DNA from: Burkholderiaceae bacterium | Lineage (GTDB): Bacteria; Pseudomonadota; Gammaproteobacteria; Burkholderiales; Burkholderiaceae_C | NCBI GenBank assembly: GCA_004299095.1 | Contig: SCQQ01000071.1 | Span: 1 to 38,674, forward strand | DNA: 38,674 bases | Reading direction: 5' to 3' | Shown: in pieces, positions 17,376-26,396 of the stretch | How positions within the stretch are numbered: position 1 is the first letter of the stretch | Layout of the letters: each line of letters opens with the position of its first letter | Made by a program: the position numbers and the translations under genes | The notes under the pieces: generated by a model | Databases searched by the model: none | Told to the model about the DNA's origin: nothing | Seen by the model: only the letters and a program-made list of their open reading frames with translations

Positions 17376-17830
17376 AGTTCGTGGATCGGAATCACGCGCG
17401 GCCGGCCGTCGTCGTCGATCGCCACGTAAGTGATGGTGGCTTCGGTCACCTTGATGTAGTGCCCCTGGTGGCGCGTGCGTTCGGCGTAGGCGCCGACGTT
17501 GAGCGTGATCGAGGTGCGGCCGACGCGATCGACCTTGGCGTAGAACGACACGATGTCGCCCACGCGCACCGGTTGCTTGAAAATGAACTGGTTGACCGCC
17601 ACGGTGGCCATGCGGCCCTGCACGTAGCGCGCCGCCAGGACGGAGCCCGCGATGTCGACCTGCGCCATCACCCAGCCGCCGAAAATATCACCGTTGGCGT
17701 TGGCGTCGGCCGGCATCGGCAGTACCTTCATGACCAGGGCGTGGTCCTCCGGCAGCCGGGATTCGGGCGCGAGCACCGGGTTCATGTTGGGTGCGCGCAT
17801 GTGACTTTGAGTGGGGATGGGGGCGCTCAT
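17360..17830 (-). CDS. YciA-family acyl-CoA thioesterase
   Basis: This 156-residue hotdog enzyme has the YciA/BACH signature GDIFGGWVMAQVDIAG after NAN, and a C-terminal acyl-chain pocket half. YciA enzymes hydrolyse a broad range of acyl-CoA esters. The ATG at 17830 is preceded by AAGGA; an in-frame ATG at 17851 without such a site would add seven residues. It is transcribed toward the YigI-like gene, and the two stop regions overlap by 16 bases. Its start faces the divergent ABC exporter gene across about 40 bases. Confidence 0.92.
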   Translation of the reverse strand: MSAPIPTQSHMRAPNMNPVLAPESRLPEDHALVMKVLPMPADANANGDIFGGWVMAQVDIAGSVLAARYVQGRMATVAVNQFIFKQPVRVGDIVSFYAKVDRVGRTSITLNVGAYAERTRHQGHYIKVTEATITYVAIDDDGRPRVIPIHELQETM

Positions 17831-17872
17831 CGAAGAGTTCCTTTGACGCAATGATGAAAGCTATTTTCCAAT

Positions 17873-19696
17873 ATGCGCGGCTGGCGTAGTCGCGCCGCGC
17901 TCCCGGCTGAACCGGCGGTGGACGAACGCGTGTCCGACTGGCGCACGCTGCGGCGCCTGCTGCCTTACCTCTGGGACTACCGTTGGCGCATGGGGCTGGC
18001 GCTCCTGCTGGTGGCGGGTGCCAAGGCGTCCAACGTGGGCGTGCCGCTGCTGTTGAAAGCGCTGGTCGACCGCATGAACGTGAAACTCGGCGACCCGGCC
18101 GCGCTGGTCGTCGTTCCGGTGGCACTGCTGCTCGCCTACGGCGCGCTGCGCCTCATGAGCAGCGTGTTCACCGAGCTGCGCGAATGGGTTTTTTCCAAGG
18201 CCACGCAGGGCGCGACCCGGCGCGTGTCGCTGGAAACCTTCAACCATCTGCACGCGCTCAGCTTGCGTTTTCACCTCGAGCGCCACACCGGCGGCCTGAC
18301 GCGCGACATCGATCGCGGCGTGCACGGCGTGGAAGCGCTGGTGACGTATTCGCTGTACTCGATTTTTCCGACCCTGATCGAGGTGGCGCTGGTGATGGTC
18401 ATCCTCGGCACCAAGCTGGATGCGGGTTACGTCTGGATCGCCCTCGCGGCGCTGGCGGGTTACGTGCTGTACACGGTGTCGGTGACCGAGTGGCGCACGC
18501 GCTTTCGCATCGAAGCCAACCGCGCCGAATCGCAGGCGCAAACGCGTGCGGTCGATTCGCTGCTGAACTACGAGACGGTGAAGTACTTCAATAACGAAGA
18601 CTTCGAGTCGCGGCGCTACGACGAAAGCCTGAAAACCTATCAGCGCGCGCGCCTCAAGGCGCAGACGTCGCTCTCGCTCCTGAACGCGGGGCAGCAGCTC
18701 ATCATCAGCATCGGCCTGGTGGCGATGTTGTGGCGCGCGACCGTCGGCGTCGCGGGCGGGCAGATCACCATCGGCGACCTGGTGATGGTCAACGCCTTCA
18801 TGATCCAGTTGTACGTGCCGCTCAATTTCCTCGGCGTGATTTATCGCCAGATCAAGCAGAGCCTGACCGATTTGCACCGCATGTTCCGGCTCATGGACCG
18901 CGTGCGGGATGTCACCGACGCGCCCGGCGCCGGCGAGCTGGCCACCCGCGGTCCGGTGGACGTGCGCTTCGATCACGTCGATTTCGGCTACCAGCCGGAG
19001 CGGCAAATCCTGCGTGATCTGTCGTTCACCATTCCAGCGGGGCAGACGGTGGCCGTGGTCGGCCCCTCGGGCGCCGGCAAGTCCACGCTGGCGCGGCTGC
19101 TGTACCGCTTCTACGACGTAACGGGCGGCGCGATCCTGATCGCCGGGCAGGACGTGCGCCGCGTGACGCAAGCCAGCGTGCACCGTGCCATCGGCATCGT
19201 GCCGCAGGACACGGTGCTGTTCAACGACACCGTGGCCTACAACATCCGCTACGGCCGCACCACCGCAAGCGACGCCGAAGTGGAGCAGGCCGCGCGCGCC
19301 GCGCACGTCCACGATTTCATCGCCGGCACGCCGGCCGGCTACCAGACCCTGGTGGGCGAGCGCGGGTTGAAGCTTTCGGGCGGCGAGAAGCAGCGCGTGG
19401 CGATCGCGCGCACGTTGCTCAAGGACCCGCCGGTGCTGATCTTCGACGAGGCCACCAGCGCCCTCGATTCGGCCAACGAGCGTGCCATTCAGGCCGAACT
19501 GCAGCACGCCGCGCGCGGCAAGACCACGCTGCTGATCGCGCACCGCCTGTCCACGGTGGTGAACGCGCACCAGATCCTGGTGATGGAGGCGGGTCGCATC
19601 GTCGAGCGCGGCACGCACCTGGAGCTGCTGGCAGCGCGCGGCCGCTACGCCCACATGTGGTCGCTGCAGCAGGAGCGCGAGCGCGTCACGCCGTAG
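17873..19696 (+). CDS. Atm1-type half ABC exporter
   Basis: This is a fused membrane plus ATPase half-transporter (607 residues), acting as an inner-membrane homodimer. The N-terminal six-helix domain (about 30-330) carries the Atm1 hallmarks LNYETVKYFNNE and a long MRxL-like coupling region. The ATPase domain has Walker A GPSGAGKST (397-405), signature LSGGEKQR (501-508), Walker B with Asp525-Glu526, and a switch His in AHRLST. Bacterial Atm1 relatives export glutathione-linked metals or persulfides and are involved in heavy-metal tolerance; the substrate here is inferred only from family. The ATG at 17873 lacks an obvious ribosome-binding site, so a slightly downstream in-frame GTG near 17920 is also possible. 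Confidence 0.9.
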   Translation: MRGWRSRAALPAEPAVDERVSDWRTLRRLLPYLWDYRWRMGLALLLVAGAKASNVGVPLLLKALVDRMNVKLGDPAALVVVPVALLLAYGALRLMSSVFTELREWVFSKATQGATRRVSLETFNHLHALSLRFHLERHTGGLTRDIDRGVHGVEALVTYSLYSIFPTLIEVALVMVILGTKLDAGYVWIALAALAGYVLYTVSVTEWRTRFRIEANRAESQAQTRAVDSLLNYETVKYFNNEDFESRRYDESLKTYQRARLKAQTSLSLLNAGQQLIISIGLVAMLWRATVGVAGGQITIGDLVMVNAFMIQLYVPLNFLGVIYRQIKQSLTDLHRMFRLMDRVRDVTDAPGAGELATRGPVDVRFDHVDFGYQPERQILRDLSFTIPAGQTVAVVGPSGAGKSTLARLLYRFYDVTGGAILIAGQDVRRVTQASVHRAIGIVPQDTVLFNDTVAYNIRYGRTTASDAEVEQAARAAHVHDFIAGTPAGYQTLVGERGLKLSGGEKQRVAIARTLLKDPPVLIFDEATSALDSANERAIQAELQHAARGKTTLLIAHRLSTVVNAHQILVMEAGRIVERGTHLELLAARGRYAHMWSLQQERERVTP

Positions 19697-19824
19697 TTTT
19701 CTGTGGCCGGCCGGCGGAGGAATTTGCGATCGGCGTGCGTTTCTACAATGGGATGAAAAGCCGCGGATTCGGGCGGCTGCCGATCAGGCGGGGGCTGTGA
19801 TGCATTTGGGAGCAAGCGAGATTC

Positions 19825-20574
19825 ATGTCCATTGAAGGCGAGTTCGGCGGCCCCAGACTGGGCGTTCTGGGCGGCATGGGACCCATGGCGAGCGCCTGGT
19901 TCATGGTTCGTCTCACGGCGCTGGCCCAGGCCGGAGTCGATCAGGAACACATTCCGACGATCCTCTGGAGCGACCCGCGGGTGCCCGACCGGACTGCCCA
20001 CTATTTCGGCCACGGCGCCGATCCGTGGCCGTGGCTGGAGCATGGGCTACGGGCGCTGCGCAGCGCCGGCGCGACGGCGGTGGCCATTCCCTGCAATACC
20101 GCCCATTTGTGGTACGAGCGGATGGCGGCCGCGACCGACCTGCCGATCCTGCACATCGTCGACGCGGTGGTGCATGACCTGTTGCGCCAAGGCGTGCGGG
20201 ACGGCACGGTCGGTCTGCTGGGAACCGAGGCGACATTGCAATCGGGCCTGTACCAGAGCGCGCTGGCGAACCGCGGCTACGTCCACATCGAGCTGACTGC
20301 GGAAGAGCAGGCGCAGTGGCCGTCACGCGCCATTGCGATGGTCAAGGCCAACAAAATCGATGAAGCGCTTGCGCCGGCGGTGCAGGCCGTCAAACTGTTG
20401 CAATCCCGCGGCGCCCAGGCCGTCGTCCTGGGCTGCACCGAATTGCCGATCGCGCTGCCGGCGGCGCAGCGGTCGGCGTTTCAGATGCCGATCGCGGATT
20501 CGATCGACGCGCTCGCCAAGGACAGCATCGCGTGGTACCAGCGCGCGGTGGAATCGGCGCGCGCTGCGCATTGA
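19825..20574 (+). CDS. Aspartate/glutamate racemase family protein
   Basis: This is a cofactor-independent Asp/Glu racemase of 249 residues. The two catalytic cysteines typical of the two-base mechanism are present: Cys90 in PCNTAH (89-94) and Cys204 in GCTELP (203-208). The N-terminal GGMGPMAS segment is also standard. The likely reaction is interconversion of L- and D-aspartate or L- and D-glutamate. The gene is convergent with gltL (stops 70 bases apart), and the same block holds a Glu/Asp importer and a D-amino-acid dehydrogenase, which supports an acidic amino-acid role. Exact substrate cannot be read from sequence. Confidence 0.9.
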   Translation: MSIEGEFGGPRLGVLGGMGPMASAWFMVRLTALAQAGVDQEHIPTILWSDPRVPDRTAHYFGHGADPWPWLEHGLRALRSAGATAVAIPCNTAHLWYERMAAATDLPILHIVDAVVHDLLRQGVRDGTVGLLGTEATLQSGLYQSALANRGYVHIELTAEEQAQWPSRAIAMVKANKIDEALAPAVQAVKLLQSRGAQAVVLGCTELPIALPAAQRSAFQMPIADSIDALAKDSIAWYQRAVESARAAH

Positions 20575-20644
20575 GTTCACGCGGCCGATCCGTTGTCCGA
20601 GGACCGTGCGACCCCCGTCCAGCCGCGTCCGGCGCCGCTACCGC

Positions 20645-21388
20645 TCAGTGCGACAGGATTTTCGACAGGAACAGTTTCGCGCGATCGGAGCGCTGCTCCG
20701 GATGATCGAAGAAGTCGTCTTTTGAGCAATCTTCGACAATCTTTCCGACGTCCATGAAGATCACGCGATCGGCGACTTTTCTGGCGAATCCCATTTCGTG
20801 CGTGACCACCATCATGGTCATGCCTTCTTTCGCCAGGTCCACCATGACGTCGAGCACTTCGTTGACCATTTCCGGATCGAGCGCGGAGGTGGGCTCGTCG
20901 AACAGCATCGCCGCCGGGTCCATGGCCAACGCGCGCGCAATCGCCACCCGTTGTTGCTGCCCGCCGGAGAGTTGGCCCGGGTATTTGTCGATGTGCGCGG
21001 ACAGGCCGACCCGCTCCAGCAGCTTGCGGCCGCGCTCCTGCGCTTCATTCATGGGGCGGTTCAGGACCTTGACCTGTGCCAGCACCAGGTTGCGCATCAC
21101 GGACAGGTGCGGGAACAGCTCGAAGTGCTGGAACACCATGCCGATGCGCGAGCGCAGCTTGTACTGGTTGGTTTTTTTGTCGCCGACGGAGACGCCGTCG
21201 AAAATGATTTCGCCTTTCTGGAATGGCTCCAGCCCGTTGGCCGTCTTGATGAGCGTGGATTTGCCGGAACCGGACGGGCCGCAGACCACCACCACCTCGC
21301 CCTTGGATACCGCGGTGGAGCAATCGGTCAGCACCTGAAACGGGCCGTACCACTTGCTGACGTTCTTGAATTCGATCATTGCAGGCAT
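20645..21388 (-). CDS. gltL: Glutamate/aspartate ABC importer ATPase GltL
   Basis: This is the ATPase of the GltIJKL polar amino-acid importer and works as a cytoplasmic dimer on GltJ/GltK. The 247 residues carry Walker [10 protein letters not shown] (37-45), signature LSGGQQQR (140-147) and Walker B with Asp164-Glu165, and the sequence follows E. coli GltL almost throughout. The ATG at 21388 is 14 bases after gltK; the in-frame ATG at 21379 is the other candidate (244 residues, closer to E. coli's 241). It is the last gene of the operon. Confidence 0.95.
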   Translation of the reverse strand: MPAMIEFKNVSKWYGPFQVLTDCSTAVSKGEVVVVCGPSGSGKSTLIKTANGLEPFQKGEIIFDGVSVGDKKTNQYKLRSRIGMVFQHFELFPHLSVMRNLVLAQVKVLNRPMNEAQERGRKLLERVGLSAHIDKYPGQLSGGQQQRVAIARALAMDPAAMLFDEPTSALDPEMVNEVLDVMVDLAKEGMTMMVVTHEMGFARKVADRVIFMDVGKIVEDCSKDDFFDHPEQRSDRAKLFLSKILSH

Positions 21389-21402
21389 GGGGGTTCTCGC
21401 GT

Positions 21403-22095
21403 TCAGTGCGTGGCTACGGCCAGGCGACGGTTGAGGCGCTTCACGGCAAACGACGCCGCGAAGGAAATCAGGAAATAGATCACGGCGGCGAACAAATACA
21501 TTTCGACGATCCGTCCGTCGCGTTGCGCAATGATGTTGGCTGCGCCGAGGAAGTCGGTGAGCGACAGCACGTACACCAGCGAGGTGTCCTGGAACAGCAC
21601 GATCATCTGCGTGAGCAGCACCGGCGTCATGTTGCGGAACGCCTGCGGCAGCACCACGCTGCCCATGACTTGCCAGTAGTTCAGCCCCAGCGCGTAGCCC
21701 GCCGCAGCCTGGCCCGCCGGAATCGACTGGATGCCGGCGCGCATGATTTCGCAGAAATACGCGGCTTCGAAAACGATGAACGTGATGAGCGCCGACGTGA
21801 ACCCGCCCACCGCGACCGGATGCCCGGCGTTGGTGAGCCAGCCCACGATGTAGGGCACCAGGAAGTAGAACCAGAAAATGATCAGGATCAGCGGCAGCGC
21901 GCGCAGCAGGTTGGCGTAGAAGCCGGCCACGCCCGAAAGAATCCGGTTGGAAGACAGTCGCATCATCGCGAGCAGCGTGCCCCAGATGATGGCGCCCAGG
22001 GCCGAGAGAATCGTGAGCTTGAGCGTGAACACCATCCCCGTACCCAGCAGGAACGGCAGGGTCCGCCAGATCACTTCGAAATCGAATCCGTGCAT
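21403..22095 (-). CDS. gltK: Glutamate/aspartate ABC importer permease GltK
   Basis: This 230-residue inner-membrane permease has about five helices and the HisM/GltK-type coupling loop near [20 protein letters not shown] (EAA-like motif). With GltJ it forms the heterodimeric channel of the Glu/Asp importer. The ATG at 22095 is preceded by GGGAG, which overlaps the gltJ stop nine bases upstream, so translation is probably coupled. Confidence 0.95.
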   Translation of the reverse strand: MHGFDFEVIWRTLPFLLGTGMVFTLKLTILSALGAIIWGTLLAMMRLSSNRILSGVAGFYANLLRALPLILIIFWFYFLVPYIVGWLTNAGHPVAVGGFTSALITFIVFEAAYFCEIMRAGIQSIPAGQAAAGYALGLNYWQVMGSVVLPQAFRNMTPVLLTQMIVLFQDTSLVYVLSLTDFLGAANIIAQRDGRIVEMYLFAAVIYFLISFAASFAVKRLNRRLAVATH

Positions 22096-22104
22096 GGCTG
22101 CTCC

Positions 22105-22845
22105 CTAGCGCTTGGCGCCGATGAAACCGGGAACCCGGGAGCGCTTCTCGACCAGAGACATCAGCACCACCACGACCGCGTTGACCAGCAGATACAGGAT
22201 CGTGGCCGCCGTGAAGGTTTCGAAAATCTGGAACGAGAACTCCTGCATGGAGCGCGCCGCGCCGGTGATTTCCAGCAGGCCGATGGTGAACGCCAGCGAC
22301 GAGTTTTTCACCAGATTGAGCGCTTCGGACGTGAGCGGCGGCAGGATGATGCGCATTGTCATGGGCAGCAGCACGTAGCGATAGACTTGGCTGCGCTTCA
22401 GGCCGAGCGCCCGGCCCGCCATGCGCTGGCCGCGCGGCAGCGACGTGATCCCGGCGCGCACCTGCTCCGCGATCCGCGCGGACGTGAACAGCCCGAGACA
22501 GATGACCGCGGTCACGAACGTGCTCCACGTCGGATCCGAGTTCTTCACCAGATCCTCAAGGTGCTGCGGGAGAAAGTTGGGAAAGACGAAGTACCACAGG
22601 AACATCTGCACCAGCAGCGGGATATTGCGGAACAGCTCCACGTAGCCCGCGCAGATATGCTGCAGCCACTTGTTGTCCAGCGTGCGCGCCACGCCCACCA
22701 GCACGCCGACCACCAGCGCAATGATCCACGCGAGGATGGACAAGCCGATGGTCCAGTAGGTGCCGCGAATCAGCGTGTACAGGTAAGTCCCGGTGCCGTC
22801 CGGGGCCTGGGCCCAGAAAATGAGCCAATTCCAGTGGTAGTTCAT
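22105..22845 (-). CDS. gltJ: Glutamate/aspartate ABC importer permease GltJ
   Basis: This 246-residue inner-membrane permease is paired with GltK. It begins [10 protein letters not shown] like known GltJ proteins and has the EAA-type loop around [19 protein letters not shown]. It is separated from gltI by 114 bases that contain a strong hairpin, which probably lowers membrane-component expression relative to the binding protein. Confidence 0.95.
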   Translation of the reverse strand: MNYHWNWLIFWAQAPDGTGTYLYTLIRGTYWTIGLSILAWIIALVVGVLVGVARTLDNKWLQHICAGYVELFRNIPLLVQMFLWYFVFPNFLPQHLEDLVKNSDPTWSTFVTAVICLGLFTSARIAEQVRAGITSLPRGQRMAGRALGLKRSQVYRYVLLPMTMRIILPPLTSEALNLVKNSSLAFTIGLLEITGAARSMQEFSFQIFETFTAATILYLLVNAVVVVLMSLVEKRSRVPGFIGAKR

Positions 22846-22891
22846 GCGGACCTGTGCCCTGCGGATGACGAATGTCGGGGCCGATTATTTG

Positions 22892-22924
22892 AAAACGGCG
22901 GCACAACCGTGGGGTCGTGCCGCC
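22892..22924 (-). terminator. Hairpin with T-run between gltI and gltJ (attenuating terminator)
   Basis: An 8-bp GC-rich perfect stem, GGCGGCAC (22897-22904) with GTGCCGCC (22917-22924), has ACC/GGT inside the loop that can extend pairing. Read on the minus strand it is followed by GTTTTC. It lies just after the gltI stop (22960), so it likely ends most transcripts after the binding-protein gene and lets some pass into gltJKL. Confidence 0.7.
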
Positions 22925-22959
22925 TTTGCATCAACTGAAATCAGTCGGCTCGCGCCGGA

Positions 22960-23865
22960 TTACTGAAGCTCGTAGGTCTTCGGATCGGGCGAATCGGTCG
23001 GGTTGGCGATCACCTTCTTCAGCTCTTCCGACATCGGCCAGTTCAGGTTGACGTTTTTCGGCGGGACCGGCTGCAGGAACCATTTGTCGTACATCTTGGC
23101 GAGCTGGCCGTCTTTCATCATGGCTTTCACGGCGTTGTCGACTGCGGTCTTGAAGGCTTCGTCGCCCTTGGGTTCGATGATGCCGTAGGGCTCCACCGTG
23201 TAGGCCTTTTTGCTGATCATCCAGGCACTCGGGTCGTGCGAGTTGGCCACCAGGCCGGCGAGCAGGATGTCATCCATGAAGAAAGCCGATGCGCGACCGT
23301 TGGCCACCGTCAGGAACGCTTCCGAGTGGTCGCTGGCCGGGATGATGCGCATGCCCAGTTGCTTCTCGGCGTTGACCTGCGTCAGCCATTTCAGGTTGCT
23401 GGTGCCGGAGGTGGACGTGACCGTCTTGCCCTTGAAGTCGGCCAGATCGTTCAGATCGGATTTCTTCAGCGCGGTAAAGCGCGTGGCGGTCACGAACGTG
23501 GTCGGCGCGAAGCTCACCTGTTGCTGCCGTTCGGCGTTGTTGGTGGCCGAACCGCAGGCCAGGTCGGCGGTGCCGTTGGCGACCAGCGGAATCCGGGTGG
23601 ACGACGTCACCGGAACCAGCTTGATCTTGATGTTCGGCATGTTCAGGTCTTTTTTCAGCGCGTCGACGATGCCATAGCAGATGTCCATCGAATAACCGAT
23701 GGGTTTCTGGTTGTCGTCCAAGTAGGAGAACGGGATCGACGAGTCGCGATAGCCCAGCGCGACCTCGCCGGTCGACTTGATCTTGTCCATGCGGCCAGCA
23801 GCTTGCGCTGCCGGAATGGTGGCGGCAGCCAGGGCGGCGGCCAGCACGAGCGGAAATATTTTCAT
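22960..23865 (-). CDS. gltI: Glutamate/aspartate periplasmic binding protein GltI
   Basis: This is a periplasmic solute-binding protein, 301 residues, with a signal peptide ending AAQA (about 1-22). The mature start, then GEVALGYRDSSIPFSY and the SxTRxPLVANGTADL segment, match the GltI family binding glutamate and aspartate. The ATG has GAGGAAA at an ideal distance. It is the promoter-proximal gene of the gltIJKL operon and is divergent from a LysR regulator gene. D-amino-acid affinity is conceivable given the neighbours but is not shown. Confidence 0.95.
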   Translation of the reverse strand: MKIFPLVLAAALAAATIPAAQAAGRMDKIKSTGEVALGYRDSSIPFSYLDDNQKPIGYSMDICYGIVDALKKDLNMPNIKIKLVPVTSSTRIPLVANGTADLACGSATNNAERQQQVSFAPTTFVTATRFTALKKSDLNDLADFKGKTVTSTSGTSNLKWLTQVNAEKQLGMRIIPASDHSEAFLTVANGRASAFFMDDILLAGLVANSHDPSAWMISKKAYTVEPYGIIEPKGDEAFKTAVDNAVKAMMKDGQLAKMYDKWFLQPVPPKNVNLNWPMSEELKKVIANPTDSPDPKTYELQ

Positions 23866-23914
23866 GACGTTTCCTCAAAAAATGTGAACGACACCTTGGT
23901 GAACCAGAATCCGA

Positions 23915-23935
23915 ACGCCACCCGAGTGGTGGCGT
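23915..23935. repeat. Inverted repeat upstream of gltI
   Basis: Perfect 8-base arms, ACGCCACC (23915-23922) and GGTGGCGT (23928-23935), flank CGAGT. The element is 49 bases upstream of the gltI start in the gltI-lysR divergent region. It could be an operator or a leader hairpin. Confidence 0.45.
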
Positions 23936-24003
23936 CCGTGCCCTTCAGGCGCGGCGGAGTTTATCGGACTGCGCCAAGAGTCCCGTCAAGTGGTCCGTGT
24001 GAA

Positions 24004-24057
24004 GGTAGCCATAACGGCGGGTTATTCGTTGGCACGCAACACGGCTACCATGCTACC
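24004..24057. promoter_or_regulatory. Candidate LysR operator between gltI and lysR
   Basis: GGTAGCC (24004-24010) and GGCTACC (24043-24049) form a 7-base inverted repeat 32 bases apart, and GCTACC recurs at 24052-24057. Between them GTTG-N5-CAAC (24028-24040) gives a second, shorter dyad. The cluster sits just upstream of the lysR start in the 224-base divergent gap, where autoregulating LysR proteins usually bind. Assignment is inferred from position and symmetry only. Confidence 0.4.
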
Positions 24058-24089
24058 GGACAACTCCGAGTTTTCACTCCGTAAATACC

Positions 24090-24998
24090 ATGAGGCTGCG
24101 GCACATCGAAATCTTCGAGGCGATCCGCCAGGCCGGTTCGCTGACCCAGGCGGCCGCGTTGCTGCACATTTCGCAGCCGGCCGCCAGCAAGATCCTGGCG
24201 CACGCTGAAGCGCAACTGGGCTTCAAGCTGTTCGATCGGGTCAAGGGGCGGCTCGTGCCGACGCGCGAGGCGGAAATTCTGGCGCCGCAAGTCGAGCACC
24301 TGAGCCAGGCGCTGGTGCACGTGAATCGACTGGCGGCCAATCTCAAGCAGGGGCAGCAGGGCCACTTGCGCATCGGCTGCGCGCCCGCGATCGGCTTGGG
24401 GCTGTTGCCGCTGGCGCTGCGGCGCTTCTATCAAACCTCGCACGCGTCGTTCAAGATCAGCACGCTGCACAGCCCCGCGCTGGTGGCGGGGTTGCGCACG
24501 CACGAGCTCGATGTGGCGATCACCTTCGACGGCGAGGACCATCCCGGCATCAAGCGCATGCAGGTCGGGCAGACGGAGGTGGCGTACCTGAGCCGCAGCG
24601 CCATGACCGACCCCGTTTCCCTGCCGCAACTGGCCTCGCGCCCGTTCATCGTTCCCGATCCGCGTGATCAGGTCGGCGCGCAGGTGGGGCGGGCGCTCAC
24701 GCAGGCCGGCATCGAAGCCAGCACGCGCATCGTGGTGCAGACCCATTACGTGGCGTGCAGCCTGGTGGACGCGGGTTGCGGCGATGCGCTGGTCGATCGC
24801 CTCACGGCGCGCGCCATGATGAAGCCCGGCATGAGCCTCTGTCGGCTCGATCCACCGATCGTCATTCCGATTCACGCCATGGTCCATGCGACCGACCCCT
24901 TGAGTCTGCTGCACCGTGATTTCGTCGACAGCCTGGTCGCGGCGTGCGCAACGCTCGCGCCCTGGCCGGAACACCCGGGGTCTTCAGCGGCGTTCTGA
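24090..24998 (+). CDS. LysR-type transcriptional regulator
   Basis: This is a DNA-binding regulator of 302 residues. The N-terminal winged helix-turn-helix (about 1-60) has GSLTQAAALLHISQPAASKI, and a ligand-binding domain spans about 90-295. It is divergent from gltIJKL and upstream of the DadA-like gene, so it probably controls one or both. Effector is unknown; an amino acid is a fair guess from the neighbours. The ATG at 24090 is set by the start of the HTH motif. Confidence 0.93.
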   Translation: MRLRHIEIFEAIRQAGSLTQAAALLHISQPAASKILAHAEAQLGFKLFDRVKGRLVPTREAEILAPQVEHLSQALVHVNRLAANLKQGQQGHLRIGCAPAIGLGLLPLALRRFYQTSHASFKISTLHSPALVAGLRTHELDVAITFDGEDHPGIKRMQVGQTEVAYLSRSAMTDPVSLPQLASRPFIVPDPRDQVGAQVGRALTQAGIEASTRIVVQTHYVACSLVDAGCGDALVDRLTARAMMKPGMSLCRLDPPIVIPIHAMVHATDPLSLLHRDFVDSLVAACATLAPWPEHPGSSAAF

Positions 24999-25145
24999 CG
25001 CGCCATCTTCCCCCATCAAACCGGCGGTTGATCGCGCTGCACGCATAGCCTGGGGTTATGGATTGCCGAGCGTTCGGTATTTGTGCGCGCGCGGTGATGC
25101 ACCGGACAATTCGTGCGGTTGCTCTTTTGAAGGTGGGTCGAAGCA

Positions 25146-26396
25146 ATGGAAGCATGCATCATCGGCGCGGGGGTGATCGGCGTGACCACCGCCTGGCAAT
25201 TGGCCAAGGATGGCTGGCAGGTCACGCTGGTCGATGCCGCGAACGAACCCGCCGCCGTGACCAGCCACGCCAACGGCGGGCAGCTCAGCTACAGCTATGT
25301 GGCGCCGCTGGCGGAGCCGGACGTCCTGCCGCATTTGCCGCAGTGGCTCCTGAGCCCGAACTCGCCGCTGCGCTTCACGCCGCGGCTCGATCCGCATCAG
25401 TGGTCTTGGTGCCTTCGGTTTCTGCGTGCCTGCACCACGCGGACGGCGGCCCGGTCCACCGCGCAAATGCTGACGCTGTCGTACCTCAGCCGGTCGGTGC
25501 TGCACGAGTGGCTGGCTGAAACGCCGATCGAATTCGGCCATGCGTTCAACGGCAAGCTGATCGTCTATCGCACGCCCAAGCTGCTGGACCGGGCGCGCTC
25601 GCTGGTCGCCTATCAGGCCGAGCACGGGTCGGCGCAGAAGGTGCTCGATGCGGATGCGTGCGTCGCGCTCGAACCGGCTCTCGCGGCGATCCGCAAACAG
25701 ATCGCCGGCGGCATCTACACGTCGAGCGAGGAATCCGGTGATTGCGCGCGACTCACGCGCGGACTTGCCGACCGCCTGGCCGCGCGGGGCAACGTGCAGC
25801 TTCGGATGGGGACGGCCGTACATCACCTGGAGCGCGTGGACGGAGCCGTTCGGGAGGTGGTGCTGGTCGACGGTAGCCGGATCCGGGCCGACCATTTTGT
25901 CGTCGCCGCTGGGATGGGCAGCGTGCCCTTGCTCGCGCCCCTGGGCTCGCGGCCCGCGCTCTATCCGCTCAAGGGATTCAGTTTGACCGTGCCCTGCGCA
26001 CGGGGGGAAGTGCCAGCCGTCAGCGTGACCGACTACGAACGCAAGACCGTTTATGCCGATCTGGGCGACCGCCTGCGGATCGCCGCGATGGTCGGGCTCG
26101 GCAGCAAGGACAACCGTATCGAGCCCGCCCGCATCGCGTTGATCAAGCGCCAGGTTGCGGAACTCTTGCCCCGCATCGACCTCACGCACGCCGAGGCCTG
26201 GGCCGGGCAACGGCCCGCCACGCCCGACGGGCGCCCGCTCATCGGGCGGAGCCGGGCGGCGCGCAACTTGTGGGTGAACATCGGCCACGGTGCGCTCGGC
26301 TTCACGCTGGCGTGCGGCAGCGGCCGGGTGCTGGGGCACTTGATGGCGGGAACCGAGCCCGAGATCGACGCGGGCCCGTTCACGCCGAATTGCTAG
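25146..26396 (+). CDS. DadA-like D-amino-acid dehydrogenase (FAD)
   Basis: This is a FAD-dependent oxidoreductase of the DAO/DadA family (416 residues). The dinucleotide fold starts at once with GAGVIG (7-12), followed by the DadA-like SHANGGQLSYSYVAPLAEP segment and a C-terminal FAD-contact NIGHGALGFTLACGSG. DadA oxidises D-amino acids to 2-oxo acids and ammonia, passing electrons to the quinone pool at the inner membrane. The start has GAAGGTGGG shortly upstream. It lies 147 bases after lysR and close to gltIJKL and the racemase, suggesting oxidation of D-amino acids in the same pathway. Substrate is inferred. Confidence 0.9.
   Translation: MEACIIGAGVIGVTTAWQLAKDGWQVTLVDAANEPAAVTSHANGGQLSYSYVAPLAEPDVLPHLPQWLLSPNSPLRFTPRLDPHQWSWCLRFLRACTTRTAARSTAQMLTLSYLSRSVLHEWLAETPIEFGHAFNGKLIVYRTPKLLDRARSLVAYQAEHGSAQKVLDADACVALEPALAAIRKQIAGGIYTSSEESGDCARLTRGLADRLAARGNVQLRMGTAVHHLERVDGAVREVVLVDGSRIRADHFVVAAGMGSVPLLAPLGSRPALYPLKGFSLTVPCARGEVPAVSVTDYERKTVYADLGDRLRIAAMVGLGSKDNRIEPARIALIKRQVAELLPRIDLTHAEAWAGQRPATPDGRPLIGRSRAARNLWVNIGHGALGFTLACGSGRVLGHLMAGTEPEIDAGPFTPNC

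Noticed and set aside
17851-17889. Tiny frame beginning ATGATG just before the Atm1-type gene, a possible leader peptide
   Set aside because: It is 12 codons with no clear ribosome-binding site, and nothing in the sequence suggests attenuation control.
20645-22528. A 627-codon frame that would fuse an upstream extension to gltL
   Set aside because: The upstream part reads through gltK and gltJ in the wrong frame. The ATPase begins at 21388 or 21379, as in the family.
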